Origin: Phycisphaerales bacterium
GTDB taxonomy: Bacteria > Planctomycetota > Phycisphaerae > Phycisphaerales > UBA1924
Assembly (NCBI GenBank): GCA_028279375.1
Contig: JANQNW010000010.1
Span: forward strand, 124,001 to 188,000
Length of the DNA stretch: 64,000 bases
Direction of reading: 5' to 3'
The notes under the pieces are model-generated. The model searched no databases and was not told the origin of the DNA. It saw nothing but the letters and a program-made list of their open reading frames with translations. A program made the position numbers and the translations under genes. Below, piece after piece: positions 40,120-49,580 of this stretch. The stretch's first letter is position 1. The number at the start of each line of letters is the position of its first letter.

Positions 40120-41161
40120 GAGCCGCTTGCTCCCCGGCTTCCATCACACACCGAAACCCCAGATGATTCATCGCCGAATCCGGCGGCGTCGCCATCTTCG
40201 CGCTCGGCCTATAGCTCGAGCAGTAGCTCGCGTGACACAGGAAAGATCCGCCCTTCTGCACGCGTGAATCGAGCGCGTAGGGGTTCCGCGGATCGCTCGT
40301 CCGCTCCGGGCCGCGCGGATTGACGCACACGTCGCTCGCACCCAGGTCCTTCGTGCGCCGCTGGTACTCGGCGACGTCGAACTGGTCAGCCGTCCACTCC
40401 CACACGTTCCCCGCCATGTCATACAGGCCGAGTTCGCTCGGCGGAAAGGACTTCACGGGCGAAGCGCCCGCGAAACCATCTCGTTCCAGATTCCGATCCG
40501 GAAACGATCCCTGCCAGATGTTCGCCATGTGCGTCCTGTCCGGCTCGAGTTCGGGGCCCCAGAGATAGCGCTCGCAGTCGGCGCCGAATCGCGCTGCGCG
40601 CTCCCACTCCGCCTCCGTCGGCAGGCGCTTGCCCGCCCAGTCGCAATACGCCTGCGCATCCTCCCATGCGATCTGCACGACCGGATAGTCATCCTTCCCC
40701 TCAATCGAACTGCCCGGGCCCTCCGGATGGCGCCAGTCCGCTCCCGGCGTCCATGTCCACCACTGGGAATAGTCGCGCAGATCCACCGGATGCTCCGGCG
40801 GCGTGAACACCAGCGAGCCCGGCGCCAGCACCTCATCCGGCGGCTTCGGCGTCCCCGGCGCCACCTGCTTCTTCAACTCCTCCCAGTCGATCGGGCGTTC
40901 GGCGACCGTCACGTACCCGGTCGCATCGACAAACGCGCGGAACTGCGCGTTCGTCACTTCCGTCACGTCGATCCAGAATCCATCAACACGCACCCGATGC
41001 GACGGCCGCTCATCCGGCCGCCCCTCCGGACCATCCCAGCCCATCGTGAACTCGCCAGCCGGAACCCACACCATCCCCTCTGGCTTCGAATCCTGGCTGA
41101 TCGCGTGAGGAGCACATACGACAGCCCCGATCATCAGCGCCAGTGTGTTCCGAAGTCTCAT
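40112..41161 (-). CDS. Formylglycine-generating enzyme family protein (SUMF1-type), exported
   Basis: A 349-residue protein with an N-terminal signal-like segment (TLALMIGAVVCAPHAISQ). The FGE-sulfatase domain runs from MVWVPAGEFTMG to HLGFRCV. The active-site pair is present: Cys309 and Cys314 in GGSFLCHASYC, five residues apart as Cys336 and Cys341 of human FGE, so this is likely a true copper-dependent oxidase that makes formylglycine from Cys in sulfatases rather than one of the Cys-less relatives. The ATG at 41161 has GGAG nine bases upstream and is preferred over one 15 bases earlier. No sulfatase is encoded in the window. Coupled to the downstream kinase. Confidence 0.9.
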   Translation of the reverse strand: MRLRNTLALMIGAVVCAPHAISQDSKPEGMVWVPAGEFTMGWDGPEGRPDERPSHRVRVDGFWIDVTEVTNAQFRAFVDATGYVTVAERPIDWEELKKQVAPGTPKPPDEVLAPGSLVFTPPEHPVDLRDYSQWWTWTPGADWRHPEGPGSSIEGKDDYPVVQIAWEDAQAYCDWAGKRLPTEAEWERAARFGADCERYLWGPELEPDRTHMANIWQGSFPDRNLERDGFAGASPVKSFPPSELGLYDMAGNVWEWTADQFDVAEYQRRTKDLGASDVCVNPRGPERTSDPRNPYALDSRVQKGGSFLCHASYCSSYRPSAKMATPPDSAMNHLGFRCVMEAGEQAAHE

Positions 41162-41223
41162 CAGGGGCCGCTCCATGCAGTGGGGGACACGCCAAAGCCT
41201 ACCCTCCAGAAGCTGGCTGTTGA

Positions 41224-41245
41224 CATATAAGAGAATGCTTATATG
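41224..41245. promoter_or_regulatory. 22-bp perfect palindrome before ArsR-family gene
   Basis: CATATAAG and CTTATATG are inverted around a 6-base centre (AGAATG), ending nine bases before the ATG at 41254. The position and A+T-rich half-sites are typical of ArsR-family autoregulatory operators. Confidence 0.78.
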
Positions 41246-41253
41246 ATGGCCTC

Positions 41254-41637
41254 ATGCCCCGGCAGCCTTTCGACACCTCCGTCTTCGCAGCAATCGCCGA
41301 TCCCACGCGTCGGGCCATTCTCGATTCACTGCGGGATGACGAACTCTCCGCGGGCGAACTGCACGAGCGCGTGGGATTCGACTCCTCGCAGCCGGCGTTT
41401 AGCCAGCATCTGGCCGTGCTCCGGCGCGCCGGGCTCGTCGAAGCGCGCAGCGAGGGCCGCCAACGCATCTACCGAGCGCTGCCCGATCCGCTTCGCGGAG
41501 TCACGGACTGGGCGACCGACTGGCTCGATCACTACGACCGCTTCTGGGACGAGTCGCTTGGTCGTCTGGCGAAGCATCTCGATCGCAGACACGCCATGAA
41601 GCCGCGCAAGCGCATCCGAAAGGGGGGCGCCGCATGA
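41254..41637 (+). CDS. ArsR/SmtB-family winged-helix regulator
   Basis: A 127-residue regulator: ALADPTRRAIL-like opening (FAAIADPTRRAILDSLRD), recognition helix region QPAFSQHLAVLRRAGLVEARSEGRQRIYRAL. The metal-binding Cys motif of arsenic sensors is missing, so it belongs to the non-metal SdpR-like group that is usually paired with SRPBCC genes. The next gene is exactly such an SRPBCC protein, overlapping by ATGA. It probably represses its own operon through the palindrome at 41224. Confidence 0.92.
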   Translation: MPRQPFDTSVFAAIADPTRRAILDSLRDDELSAGELHERVGFDSSQPAFSQHLAVLRRAGLVEARSEGRQRIYRALPDPLRGVTDWATDWLDHYDRFWDESLGRLAKHLDRRHAMKPRKRIRKGGAA

Positions 41638-42161
41638 GCAAACGCCTCTTCAAATCCGTCTATCTGCCGCACGCGCCCGAACATGTCTGGGAGGCGATCA
41701 CCGATCCCCATGCCCTCGCCGAATGGCTCATGCCGAGCGACTTCAAGCCCGAACTCGACCACGAGTTCACGTTCCGTGCGGATCCCCAATGGGGCTGCGG
41801 CGCCGGAATCACCGAATGCCGCGTTCTCGAACTCGAGCCCGAGCGAAAACTGACGATCAGCTGGCGGCACGCTCCCGACAAGAAGGGCAGACAACATCCA
41901 CCGATGCGCGTTGAGTTCTCGCTCATTCCAGTCGGCGAGGGCACGCGCCTCAACCTCGAACAAACCGGCCTCGAGGGCCAGCCGAAGCTCATGCTCTTCC
42001 TGATGAACATTGGCTGGGGCTACATGCTCAAGCGACTGCTGCCCAAGGTCATCGCCAATGTCCGCGATGGCGACGATGGTCCGCGCTTTGAGCCAGGCGC
42101 CATCCCCCTTGCAAAGCGCACTTACAAGGTCAAGACCGTGCCGAGCACACACGCCTACTGA
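41634..42161 (+). CDS. SRPBCC (AHSA1-like) domain protein
   Basis: A 175-residue START/Bet v1-fold protein of the AHSA1 group: VYLPHAPEHVWEAITDPHALAEWLMPSDF, later LTISWRHA and GEGTRLNLEQTGLEG. Such proteins have a hydrophobic cavity and are commonly co-encoded with ArsR-type regulators; no general biochemical function is established. Overlaps the regulator gene by four bases and is thus part of a two-gene operon. It ends 34 bases from the convergent antiporter gene without a visible terminator hairpin. Confidence 0.9.
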   Translation: MSKRLFKSVYLPHAPEHVWEAITDPHALAEWLMPSDFKPELDHEFTFRADPQWGCGAGITECRVLELEPERKLTISWRHAPDKKGRQHPPMRVEFSLIPVGEGTRLNLEQTGLEGQPKLMLFLMNIGWGYMLKRLLPKVIANVRDGDDGPRFEPGAIPLAKRTYKVKTVPSTHAY

Positions 42162-42195
42162 TCAACAGAGAAGCTCCCAACTGCGGCAAGATCAC

Positions 42196-43806
42196 TTACG
42201 TCGATGTCTGCGCCGATACGGCGCCCTCTTCTTCATCGATAATCTCGGTGATGTGATCAGCGAATCCATGGCCTGCCTCACGCAGCCCTGTGAATACGAC
42301 GTCTGCGCCCTCTTCGTGGAAGAAGGACTTCTCGTCGTCGAAGTCCACAAGCGCCGCGACCCGACCGGGAAACTCCATCTCCTTCGCGAGACGAATGACG
42401 TTCAGGTTCGCTTCACGCTTGGGCAGCGCAAGCAGAATCCATTCGTTCTCACATTGCTCCAGTCGCTTGAGCCGATCGATAAAGTCCGGATCGCTCGCAT
42501 CGCCGAGTATGACGCGCCGTCCCTCTGCCAGGCTCTTCTGCACCTGCTTCGGCCTGAAATCCACACCGACAACGATGTCGCCGAATCGCGCGCGCAACGC
42601 GTCGTAAGCGCCCGTCCCCACACGCCCCATGCCCGCGACGAAAAAGCGCACGTCCTTGAGTTCGATCGGCGATTCATCAGGATGCCACTCTTCGCGCTTG
42701 AGCTTCCCGAGCGGCCGCTCAAACATCACAAGAAACTGCTCGCAGCGTCGCGTGAGCATCGGACCGGTGACGAAGCTCAATGAAAGCGCGATCGCGAGAA
42801 CCACGAGCCAGTCGCTCGATATCCACTCCTGCTTCACACCAACGCTCGCCACGATGAGGCCGAACTCACTGTAGTTCGCAAGAATCAGGCCGCTGCGCAT
42901 CGCCGTGCGCCGTTTGAGACGCAGGAGCGTCAGCAGCGCAACGAACAGCGCCCCCTTTATCGGCGCCGCGATCAGCACGACGAACGCCAGCCCGGCCAGC
43001 GCAATCGTCGGATCCGCATCAAGCCCGATAGTCAGGAAGAACCCCACCAGAAAAAGATCCTTGAAGCTCAGCAGACTCCTGGCAAGCTCATTCGCCTTCG
43101 GATGCGCCGCCACGAGCATGCCCGCCGCCAGTGCGCCGAGATCGCCCTTCAGGCCGACCTCATCGAATGACGCGTAGCCGCCGAAGGTCATCAGGACCCC
43201 CATCAGAATCAGCAGCTCGCCGTGCCCCGAGCGCGTCAGCAGCAGCATGAGGATCGGCCGCGCGACGATGATCCCGGGAATGATGAAGATCGCGTACCAC
43301 TCCGGCACCTTTCCGTCGGCGAAGACGAGAAAGAACACGGCGAAGATGTCCTGGATGATGAGAATGCCGATCGCCGTGCGCCCGTAGAGCGCGCCGGCGC
43401 CGCCGGAGTCCTCCAGCGCCTTCACCGCGAAGACCGTGCTCGAGAAGCTCAGGGCAAACCCCACCAGCAGCGCCGTCCGCCAATCCAGATCCACGAACAC
43501 GACGACGCCGATCAGACCGAAGAGAAGCGCGATGCCGCCCATCACCAGTGTCGTCGTCATCATGTGCGCCGATGCCGTGACGAACACCTCCCGCCGGAGC
43601 AGGTCGCGCACATCCAGCTTCACACCGATTGTAAAGAGCAGCAGGATGACGCCGGCTTCCGCGATGCGCTCCAGCGTCAGACTGCTGTCAACGCCGAACC
43701 CGCCCAGCACGAAACCAGCCGCGAGAAAGCCGATCATCGGCGGTAGGCCGACCTGCCGGACAACCATGCCCAGCGTATACGCGACCAGAATCCACATTGG
43801 GTCCAT
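42196..43806 (-). CDS. KefC-like cation:proton antiporter (CPA2) with TrkA-N domain
   Basis: A 536-residue membrane protein. About twelve helices of the Na+/H+ exchanger fold (PPMIGFLAAGFVLGGFG, then FALSFSSTVFAVKALEDSG and GILIIQDIFAVFFL with the conserved QD pair) are followed by a cytoplasmic TrkA-N/RCK nucleotide-binding domain (FFVAGMGRVGTGAYDAL and GDASDPDFIDRLK). Expected to expel potassium in exchange for protons under ligand control. Start at 43806 is chosen because it gives the usual short N terminus and has GGGAGG upstream. Divergent from the SLC13-type transporter. Confidence 0.9.
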   Translation of the reverse strand: MDPMWILVAYTLGMVVRQVGLPPMIGFLAAGFVLGGFGVDSSLTLERIAEAGVILLLFTIGVKLDVRDLLRREVFVTASAHMMTTTLVMGGIALLFGLIGVVVFVDLDWRTALLVGFALSFSSTVFAVKALEDSGGAGALYGRTAIGILIIQDIFAVFFLVFADGKVPEWYAIFIIPGIIVARPILMLLLTRSGHGELLILMGVLMTFGGYASFDEVGLKGDLGALAAGMLVAAHPKANELARSLLSFKDLFLVGFFLTIGLDADPTIALAGLAFVVLIAAPIKGALFVALLTLLRLKRRTAMRSGLILANYSEFGLIVASVGVKQEWISSDWLVVLAIALSLSFVTGPMLTRRCEQFLVMFERPLGKLKREEWHPDESPIELKDVRFFVAGMGRVGTGAYDALRARFGDIVVGVDFRPKQVQKSLAEGRRVILGDASDPDFIDRLKRLEQCENEWILLALPKREANLNVIRLAKEMEFPGRVAALVDFDDEKSFFHEEGADVVFTGLREAGHGFADHITEIIDEEEGAVSAQTST

Positions 43807-43935
43807 GCGAGTGGCGCCTCCCTTGGCGATTAGCGCACAATCTACTTGGTTCACGCCGACCGCGCCGATCGCGGCGCACGCCGCTATCGTGCGGCGCTCG
43901 ATTCGCCGACACGATCCGGAGAACTCCGCCCGATC

Positions 43936-45765
43936 ATGACCATGGACGACGCCTCATGGGTGCTGACAATCCTCGGCGTCGCCACGCTGCTCTTCGCCTC
44001 CGGACGCGTGCGACTCGACATCACCGCGCTTCTGGTCGTCGTCGCCCTGATCCTCACGCAGGTCCTCAGCGTCCGCGAAGCGCTCTCCGGATTCGGCGAC
44101 CCCATCATCGTGCTCATCGGCGGACTCTTCGTCGTCGGGGACTCCCTCGTCCGAACGGGCGTCGCCCAATCCATCGGCGACGCCATTCTCAAGATCGGCG
44201 GCGGGCGCGAATCACGCCTCATTATCCTCTTCATGCTCGCCGCGGCGCTCCTCGGCAGCATCATGAGCTCCACCGCCGTCACTGCGATCTTCATCCCCAT
44301 CGTCGTCGGCGTCGCCGCCCGTGCCTCGCTCAACCCCGCCCGCTTGCTCATGCCCATGTGCTTCGCCGCGCTCATCAGCGGCATGCTCACGCTCATCGGC
44401 ACGCCCTCCAACCTCGTCGTCTCCGCCGCGCTTGAAGAAGCGGGCTACGCCGGATTCCGCATGTTCAGCTTCGCGCCCATCGGCTTCGCCGTCCTGGGGA
44501 TCGCGATCATCTACACGCTTGCGCTGAGCCGCCGCATGCTCGGGCCCAAACGGATCAGCGCCGAATCGAAACGCGCCGGAAGCTCGATCGAGGACCTCAT
44601 CGAGCGCTACGAACTCACCGGCATCTTCAAGAAGCTCCGCATCGAACCGGGCTCACAGCTCGTCGGCGATCCGGTCATCCCCGCGCGTTTCCGCGACATC
44701 TGGGGCGTCGATGTCTTCGCCGTCGCGCGGCGGGAGCGATTCGGCATCGTGATCCATCCAGCGCGTCCCGACACGATCATGCTCGAGGGCGACATCCTCC
44801 TCGCCGGCGGCGATCCGGAGGATCTCGATCACGCCATCGCCGAGATGGGCGTGCGCCGGCTCCCCATCGGACCCGCGGACCGATCCCGCCTCATCCGCGT
44901 GCTCGGTCTGATCGAGCTCCTGATCCCGCCAGACTCGCAGCGCATCCGTATGACGTCCAAGGAAATGCAGCTGCGCTCCCGCTTTGGTGTCACAGTCCTC
45001 GGCATCCGGCGCGCTGGAGCCGTCGCCAGGGGACTCGTCGCCGACAAGCGCCTGAAAGCCGGCGACGTCCTCCTCGTCGCAGGACGCTGGGAGGATCTCG
45101 ATCGACTGAGCTCCGATCCGAAGGACTTCGTCGTGCTCGATCGCCCCGCCGAGATCGAGAACGTCGCCCCGACGCGCGCCCAGGCGCCGCTCGCCATCGC
45201 CGTCATGGCCGCGATGATCCTGCTGCTCGTCACGAACTGGATCCCGATGGTCGCCACCGTCCTGCTCGCCTGCCTCGCGCTCGTCGCATCCCGATGCATG
45301 ACGATGGATCAGGCCTATCGAGCCATCAACTGGTCCATCATTATCCTCGTCGCAGGACTCCTGCCCGTCGCTGATGCGCTTGACAAGACGGGTGTGCTCG
45401 AGAATGTCGCGAACACCATCTCATCCGTCGCCGAAGACTACGGTCCGCATGCGCTGCTCACCGCGCTCTTCGCCTTCACCGCCGGCCTCAGCACGATTAT
45501 GTCCAACACCGCGACCGCCGTCATCATGGCGCCGCTCGCCGTCAAACTCGCCGAGCAGATGGAGATTTCTCCCACACCACTCGCCATCACCGTGATCATG
45601 GCCGCCTCCGCGGCCTATTCCACGCCCGTCGCCTCTCCCGTCGTGACGCTCGCCGTGACACCCGGCAACTATCGCTTCATGGACTTCGTGAAAGTCGGCG
45701 TGCCGCTGCTGGTTCTCACCTGGCTCGTCACGCTCCTGCTCACGCCCCTCGTCTATCCCTTCTAG
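43936..45765 (+). CDS. SLC13/DASS family transporter with paired TrkA-C domains
   Basis: A 609-residue membrane protein. The N-terminal half of the transport domain has VREALSGFGDPIIVLIGGLFVVGDSL and SSTAVTAIFIPIVV, the C-terminal half FAFTAGLSTIMSNTATAVIMAPLAV and SAAYSTPVASPVVTLAVTPGNYR, with two TrkA-C (RCK_C) regulatory domains in the loop between (FKKLRIEPGSQLVGDPV and SRFGVTVLGIRRAG). Members transport sulfate, dicarboxylates or other anions with sodium; substrate is not predictable here. Start at 43936 agrees with the family beginning. Twelve bases separate it from the acetyltransferase gene. Confidence 0.9.
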   Translation: MTMDDASWVLTILGVATLLFASGRVRLDITALLVVVALILTQVLSVREALSGFGDPIIVLIGGLFVVGDSLVRTGVAQSIGDAILKIGGGRESRLIILFMLAAALLGSIMSSTAVTAIFIPIVVGVAARASLNPARLLMPMCFAALISGMLTLIGTPSNLVVSAALEEAGYAGFRMFSFAPIGFAVLGIAIIYTLALSRRMLGPKRISAESKRAGSSIEDLIERYELTGIFKKLRIEPGSQLVGDPVIPARFRDIWGVDVFAVARRERFGIVIHPARPDTIMLEGDILLAGGDPEDLDHAIAEMGVRRLPIGPADRSRLIRVLGLIELLIPPDSQRIRMTSKEMQLRSRFGVTVLGIRRAGAVARGLVADKRLKAGDVLLVAGRWEDLDRLSSDPKDFVVLDRPAEIENVAPTRAQAPLAIAVMAAMILLLVTNWIPMVATVLLACLALVASRCMTMDQAYRAINWSIIILVAGLLPVADALDKTGVLENVANTISSVAEDYGPHALLTALFAFTAGLSTIMSNTATAVIMAPLAVKLAEQMEISPTPLAITVIMAASAAYSTPVASPVVTLAVTPGNYRFMDFVKVGVPLLVLTWLVTLLLTPLVYPF

Positions 45766-45777
45766 CGGACCGATCGC

Positions 45778-46299
45778 ATGGTAACGCTCCGCCAATTGAC
45801 CATCGACGACGCAGAGTCGCTCTGCGCGCTGAGGCGCCAGGCGCTGCTCGATTCCCCCTGGTCCTTCGAGACCTCACCGGAAGAGGACTACTCGACGAAC
45901 CCGGAGATCGTGCGTCAGAAGCTGAGCGAGAGTGAATCCGCGGTGTTCGCGACGGCGCTCAATGATGATCCCGCGCATCTCATCGCCATGACCGGCGTCG
46001 TTCGAATGCAGAAAGCCAAGTCGCGTCACCGGGCGCTCATCTGGGGCGTCTTCTGCGACCCGGCCCATCGCAGGCAGGGCTATGCGCTTGCCCTCATGAA
46101 GGCCGCGATCGATCTCGCCTTCTCCTGGCCGGGTGTCGAAACGATCGGACTCGGCGTCTCGGAGAACGCGCCCGAAGCGCGAGCGCTCTACGAAGCGCTT
46201 GGGTTCAGAGCGTGGGGCACGGAGCCGGATGCGCTCCGTATCGATGGCCGTTCCTACGCCGAGACATACCTCGCGCTCGATCGCGAATCGTCACGCTGA
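45778..46299 (+). CDS. GNAT family N-acetyltransferase
   Basis: A 173-residue acetyl-CoA-dependent acyltransferase. Motif A is [22 protein letters not shown] (R-R-x-G-Y pyrophosphate loop) and the C-terminal [25 protein letters not shown] is the usual motif B. It belongs to the group that acetylates small amines or protein N termini; substrate unknown. It probably shares a transcript with the transporter. Its end overlaps the convergent epimerase gene by nine bases. Confidence 0.92.
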   Translation: MVTLRQLTIDDAESLCALRRQALLDSPWSFETSPEEDYSTNPEIVRQKLSESESAVFATALNDDPAHLIAMTGVVRMQKAKSRHRALIWGVFCDPAHRRQGYALALMKAAIDLAFSWPGVETIGLGVSENAPEARALYEALGFRAWGTEPDALRIDGRSYAETYLALDRESSR

Positions 46300-47349
46300 A
46301 GCCGCGACCGCTCGGCACGATGCGACGATCTCCTCGACGATCTGCGGCAGCGATCGCGTCAGCTTCCAGTCCGGATAGTGCGAGCGGAGCTTCGAGAGAT
46401 CCGAGTAGTAACAGATGTGATCGCCGCGACGATTCTCTTCGGAGTATGTCATCTCCGGGCGACATCCCGCCATCTCTTCGATCAGGTCAACGCACTCGAC
46501 CAGACTCGCCGCGTTCTCCTTGCCGCCGCCGAGGTTGTACACCTCACCGGGCCGAGGCGCCTGCGCAAACTCCCAGAACGCGCTGATCACATCATGCGAG
46601 TGAATCTGATCCCGCACCTGCTTGCCCTTGTAGCCGAAGATCGTGTACGCCTCGCCCGCCAGTGCGCAACGCACGAGGTAGTTCAGGAATCCGTGTAGCT
46701 CCACGCCTGAATGAGACGGCCCCGTCAGGCAGCCGCCGCGGAAGACGCCGACGTTCATGCCGAAGTACTTGCCGTACTCCTGCGCCATCACATCGCCTGC
46801 GACCTTCGAAGCGCCGAAGAGCGAGTGCATCGTCCGGTCAATCGGGAACGACTCATCGATGCCATTTGCCTGCGCTGCGTCCGCATACTCGTACCGGGTT
46901 TCAAGCTCAGTGAGGTTCACGAAATTCGGTCCGTCGCCGTACACCTTGTTCGTCGACACATGCACGAACGCCGCGTCCTCACACGACCGGCGGCAAGCCT
47001 CCAGCAGATTCAGCGTCCCGACGGCGTTGACGTCAAAGTCGTCAAATGGCCTTGACGCCGCGAGATCATGACTCGGCTGCGCCGCCGCGTGAATGATGAG
47101 ATCAAACCCACGCGACGCAAAGAGGGCGAGCACGTCCTTGCGATCACGAATATCAAGATCGAGATGCTCGAAGCGCGAGCAGTCTGCAAGCAAGCGGTCA
47201 CGATTCCAGGTCGTGTCGCCCTTCGGCCCGAAGAACGACTCGCGCATGTTGTTGTCGACGCCCACAACCTCGAGTCCGAGATTGTCGAAGAACGTCACTG
47301 CCTCCGAACCGATCAGTCCGCTCGAGCCCGTCACGATCACGCGCTTCAT
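46291..47349 (-). CDS. NAD-dependent sugar-nucleotide epimerase, CDP-paratose 2-epimerase-like
   Basis: A 352-residue extended-SDR enzyme. The cofactor loop is [12 protein letters not shown], followed by [11 protein letters not shown] and [24 protein letters not shown], which is close to CDP-paratose 2-epimerase (RfbE). In the active site the usual Tyr-x3-Lys reads Phe-Gly-Ala-Ser-Lys (SLFGASK), so the catalytic Tyr is replaced by Phe; I recall the same SLFGASK in related proteins, so it may be a family trait rather than damage. ATG at 47349 with AAGGGA upstream. It heads the glycan cluster and would supply an activated sugar, or act in a related step. Confidence 0.88.
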   Translation of the reverse strand: MKRVIVTGSSGLIGSEAVTFFDNLGLEVVGVDNNMRESFFGPKGDTTWNRDRLLADCSRFEHLDLDIRDRKDVLALFASRGFDLIIHAAAQPSHDLAASRPFDDFDVNAVGTLNLLEACRRSCEDAAFVHVSTNKVYGDGPNFVNLTELETRYEYADAAQANGIDESFPIDRTMHSLFGASKVAGDVMAQEYGKYFGMNVGVFRGGCLTGPSHSGVELHGFLNYLVRCALAGEAYTIFGYKGKQVRDQIHSHDVISAFWEFAQAPRPGEVYNLGGGKENAASLVECVDLIEEMAGCRPEMTYSEENRRGDHICYYSDLSKLRSHYPDWKLTRSLPQIVEEIVASCRAVAASA

Positions 47350-47367
47350 CTGGAATCCCTTCCGCAC

Positions 47368-48474
47368 CTAGGAGCCTGCGGCCGCCGCGCGTCCCGTGCG
47401 CATGCGGATCCCCGCTTCTTCATACAGACTGACAACACAGATCCCCGCCTCCAGCGCATCGTCACAGTTCGCGATCAACTGCGCCTCCGCGCGATCAGAC
47501 GACAGCACGATCGCCCCGACGCCGCGCTCGATCGCTTCGGCGCGCGACACGACTGGCAGTCCCCACAAGGCGACGCGTCGATCTGCGGCGTCATCGATCA
47601 CGCAGTCAATTTCAACCGGCGACATCGCGAGCGTCTCGCCGCAGGCGAGCGTATGAGCGCCCGCGCCATACAGCGCAATGCGACGCAGGCCCTCTGCAGC
47701 GCACTTCTCGAGCGCCGTCTGCATGCGCACACATCGCTGCAGGCCGCCGGTTTCAACGGCGCGCGGCGCCGGGCCGCGACGCACACGTTCGAGGACATCG
47801 CTTCGCAGCCAGAGCCCGTCGCAGCATGAGGGCTCCGCATGCTCACCCTTCAGACACAGGTCCGTCATCTGGTACAGACCGAAGCCGTGGTTGCGCAGGA
47901 AGCCGTCAATCTCGGCGAATGTCGTCGCGCCCTCGTACTCCGGGATGATCTGCGCCTCTGAGTAGATTGCTTTCACGCCCTCGAGGACCCTCTCGCATCC
48001 GGCAAGCGCTGGACCCTCGAATCCCTGCAGATCAAACTTGATGACATCAATCGGCGCTGCGCCACGTTCGCTCGCCCAGTCATCAAGGCGTACGACCTGC
48101 ACGCGCTCGGAGCGAACGGTTTCGCACCAGTCGCCGTGGAGCGCCAACCCGCGCTCGCTCGCCGGAAGCAGGCTGCACGTCCAGAGATTCCGATTGACGT
48201 GCATCTCGGCCTCGCCCGCTCGGTCGCCCAGCGCAAGTCGCTGCGCCGATGTCGAGCCGCCAAGCGCCTGAACACGACGTTCAAGGACGGAATAGGCTTC
48301 TTCAATGGGCTCGAACGCATGCACCTCGGCGTTCGGGAATGCTCGTCGCATGCGCTCCGTCGCCTCACCGACATTCGCGCCGCCGTCGATCACGCTCCCG
48401 CGCACATCGCCGAGTATCTCGGCGAGCAACGAGAAGACATCCATTGACAGCAGCACCTTCTGCCGGGGATTCAC
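47368..48474 (-). CDS. FkbM family methyltransferase with C-terminal Rossmann-like module
   Basis: A 368-residue two-domain protein. Residues 11-240 are an FkbM-type SAM methyltransferase: SVIDGGANVGEATERM (SAM loop), VHAFEPIEEAY and IDVIKFDLQGFEGPAL. The rest begins RRIALYGAGAHTLACGETL and contains CVIDDAADRRVALWGLPVV, a nucleotide-binding-like module also present at the ends of the next two genes. FkbM enzymes O-methylate sugars of glycans or lipids. The GTG at 48474 overlaps the upstream stop (GTGA) and has GGGAG before it; an ATG 30 bases further in is an alternative. Confidence 0.85.
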   Translation of the reverse strand: MNPRQKVLLSMDVFSLLAEILGDVRGSVIDGGANVGEATERMRRAFPNAEVHAFEPIEEAYSVLERRVQALGGSTSAQRLALGDRAGEAEMHVNRNLWTCSLLPASERGLALHGDWCETVRSERVQVVRLDDWASERGAAPIDVIKFDLQGFEGPALAGCERVLEGVKAIYSEAQIIPEYEGATTFAEIDGFLRNHGFGLYQMTDLCLKGEHAEPSCCDGLWLRSDVLERVRRGPAPRAVETGGLQRCVRMQTALEKCAAEGLRRIALYGAGAHTLACGETLAMSPVEIDCVIDDAADRRVALWGLPVVSRAEAIERGVGAIVLSSDRAEAQLIANCDDALEAGICVVSLYEEAGIRMRTGRAAAAGS

Positions 48475-49580
48475 GCGCCCGCTCCCTGCGCTGTCGCCGT
48501 CGCGCCATAGAGCCGGACGACCTCCACGCCCGCAGCCCGTAGCGACGCGCTCGACTCCCACAACGCGTCTTCGAATGAATCCGATGAGAGCACCACGGCT
48601 TCCACCTCCGCCGCAAGCGCCTCGCGCGGCGTCATAATCGGATATCCCCACATCCGTTCGCCCTGCCGTGAGGCGTCGTCATCGAGGATGCCGACGATGT
48701 CAACCGGAGGCGTCGCCAGCGCCTGAGCGGCCTTGAGCGTATGCGTTCCTGCGCCATAGATCGCCACGCGCGCAGCGCCGCGATCCTTGCACGACTCAAG
48801 CGCATCAGCAAGGCGCTTGGCGACCGGCTGCGTAAGCGCATGCGGCGCATAGTTGTTGTTCCATTTCCACTCTGCGATTCCGGGCTCATGCCGAAGAAGC
48901 TCATGTCGATCGAATGTCGTCTCGACACCGCGCGGCTCATACCCCGGGAAAAACATGTGTTTTCTCGAAAGAAAGAGCTCGCAGTCCCTCCGGTCCGCGG
49001 CCGCGACATTCGTCGTCCACCACTCCGGCTGCTCCTCGCCTTCACGTGTGAAGTGCGCATGGTGCTGTGTCGCGTCGTCGCGCATCCACAGTTTCCCGAT
49101 GCATCGAGCCACCCAGTACAGCTCGTAATCCGCCCAGTTGTGCCGATACCCGCCGCACATCGGGCCGTGGCCGCCATACATCGCGCTGAAGAAACGACGC
49201 CCGAACCAGGGCGAGCCGCAGTAGTTCTCCGCCCACATGAACGAATCGCCGGCGGGCTGCATCACGCCGAATCCATCGGGGAATCTCTCAAAATACTCCG
49301 CGGCCAGCTCTTGCGCCGTCCTGTCAGGGTCCGGCAACATGTCATCGCCGCCCGAGACGATAATGTCCGCGCTCTCGGGCACAATCGAACTGCACAGGAT
49401 GTTGATCGACTCTCCCCACCCCGGATAGTCATCGCTCCACTGCACGATATCCGCCGGAATCTCGCCGCGCTCCACATTCTGGAGAATCGCGATGCGATAC
49501 CCGCGATCGCGCCACGCTGGCAGACGCTCGCGGCAACGTTCCACGCTCGCGCTCGGGATCGCGAACCAGACCTCAGACAT
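48471..49580 (-). CDS. Glycosyltransferase-like protein with C-terminal Rossmann-like module (paralogue A)
   Basis: A 369-residue protein. The N-terminal 250 residues look like a GT-A glycosyltransferase: start SEVWFAIPSASVERCR, a GGDDMLPDPDR motif in place of the DxD metal site, and MQPAGDSFMW, then GGYRHNWADYELYWVA. The C-terminal part (VAIYGAGTHTLKAAQAL, GILDDDASRQGERMWGYPI) is the module shared with the neighbours. It is clearly paralogous to the gene at 49573, which it overlaps by eight bases. Probably transfers a sugar in surface glycan synthesis; donor and acceptor unknown. Confidence 0.72.
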   Translation of the reverse strand: MSEVWFAIPSASVERCRERLPAWRDRGYRIAILQNVERGEIPADIVQWSDDYPGWGESINILCSSIVPESADIIVSGGDDMLPDPDRTAQELAAEYFERFPDGFGVMQPAGDSFMWAENYCGSPWFGRRFFSAMYGGHGPMCGGYRHNWADYELYWVARCIGKLWMRDDATQHHAHFTREGEEQPEWWTTNVAAADRRDCELFLSRKHMFFPGYEPRGVETTFDRHELLRHEPGIAEWKWNNNYAPHALTQPVAKRLADALESCKDRGAARVAIYGAGTHTLKAAQALATPPVDIVGILDDDASRQGERMWGYPIMTPREALAAEVEAVVLSSDSFEDALWESSASLRAAGVEVVRLYGATATAQGAGA

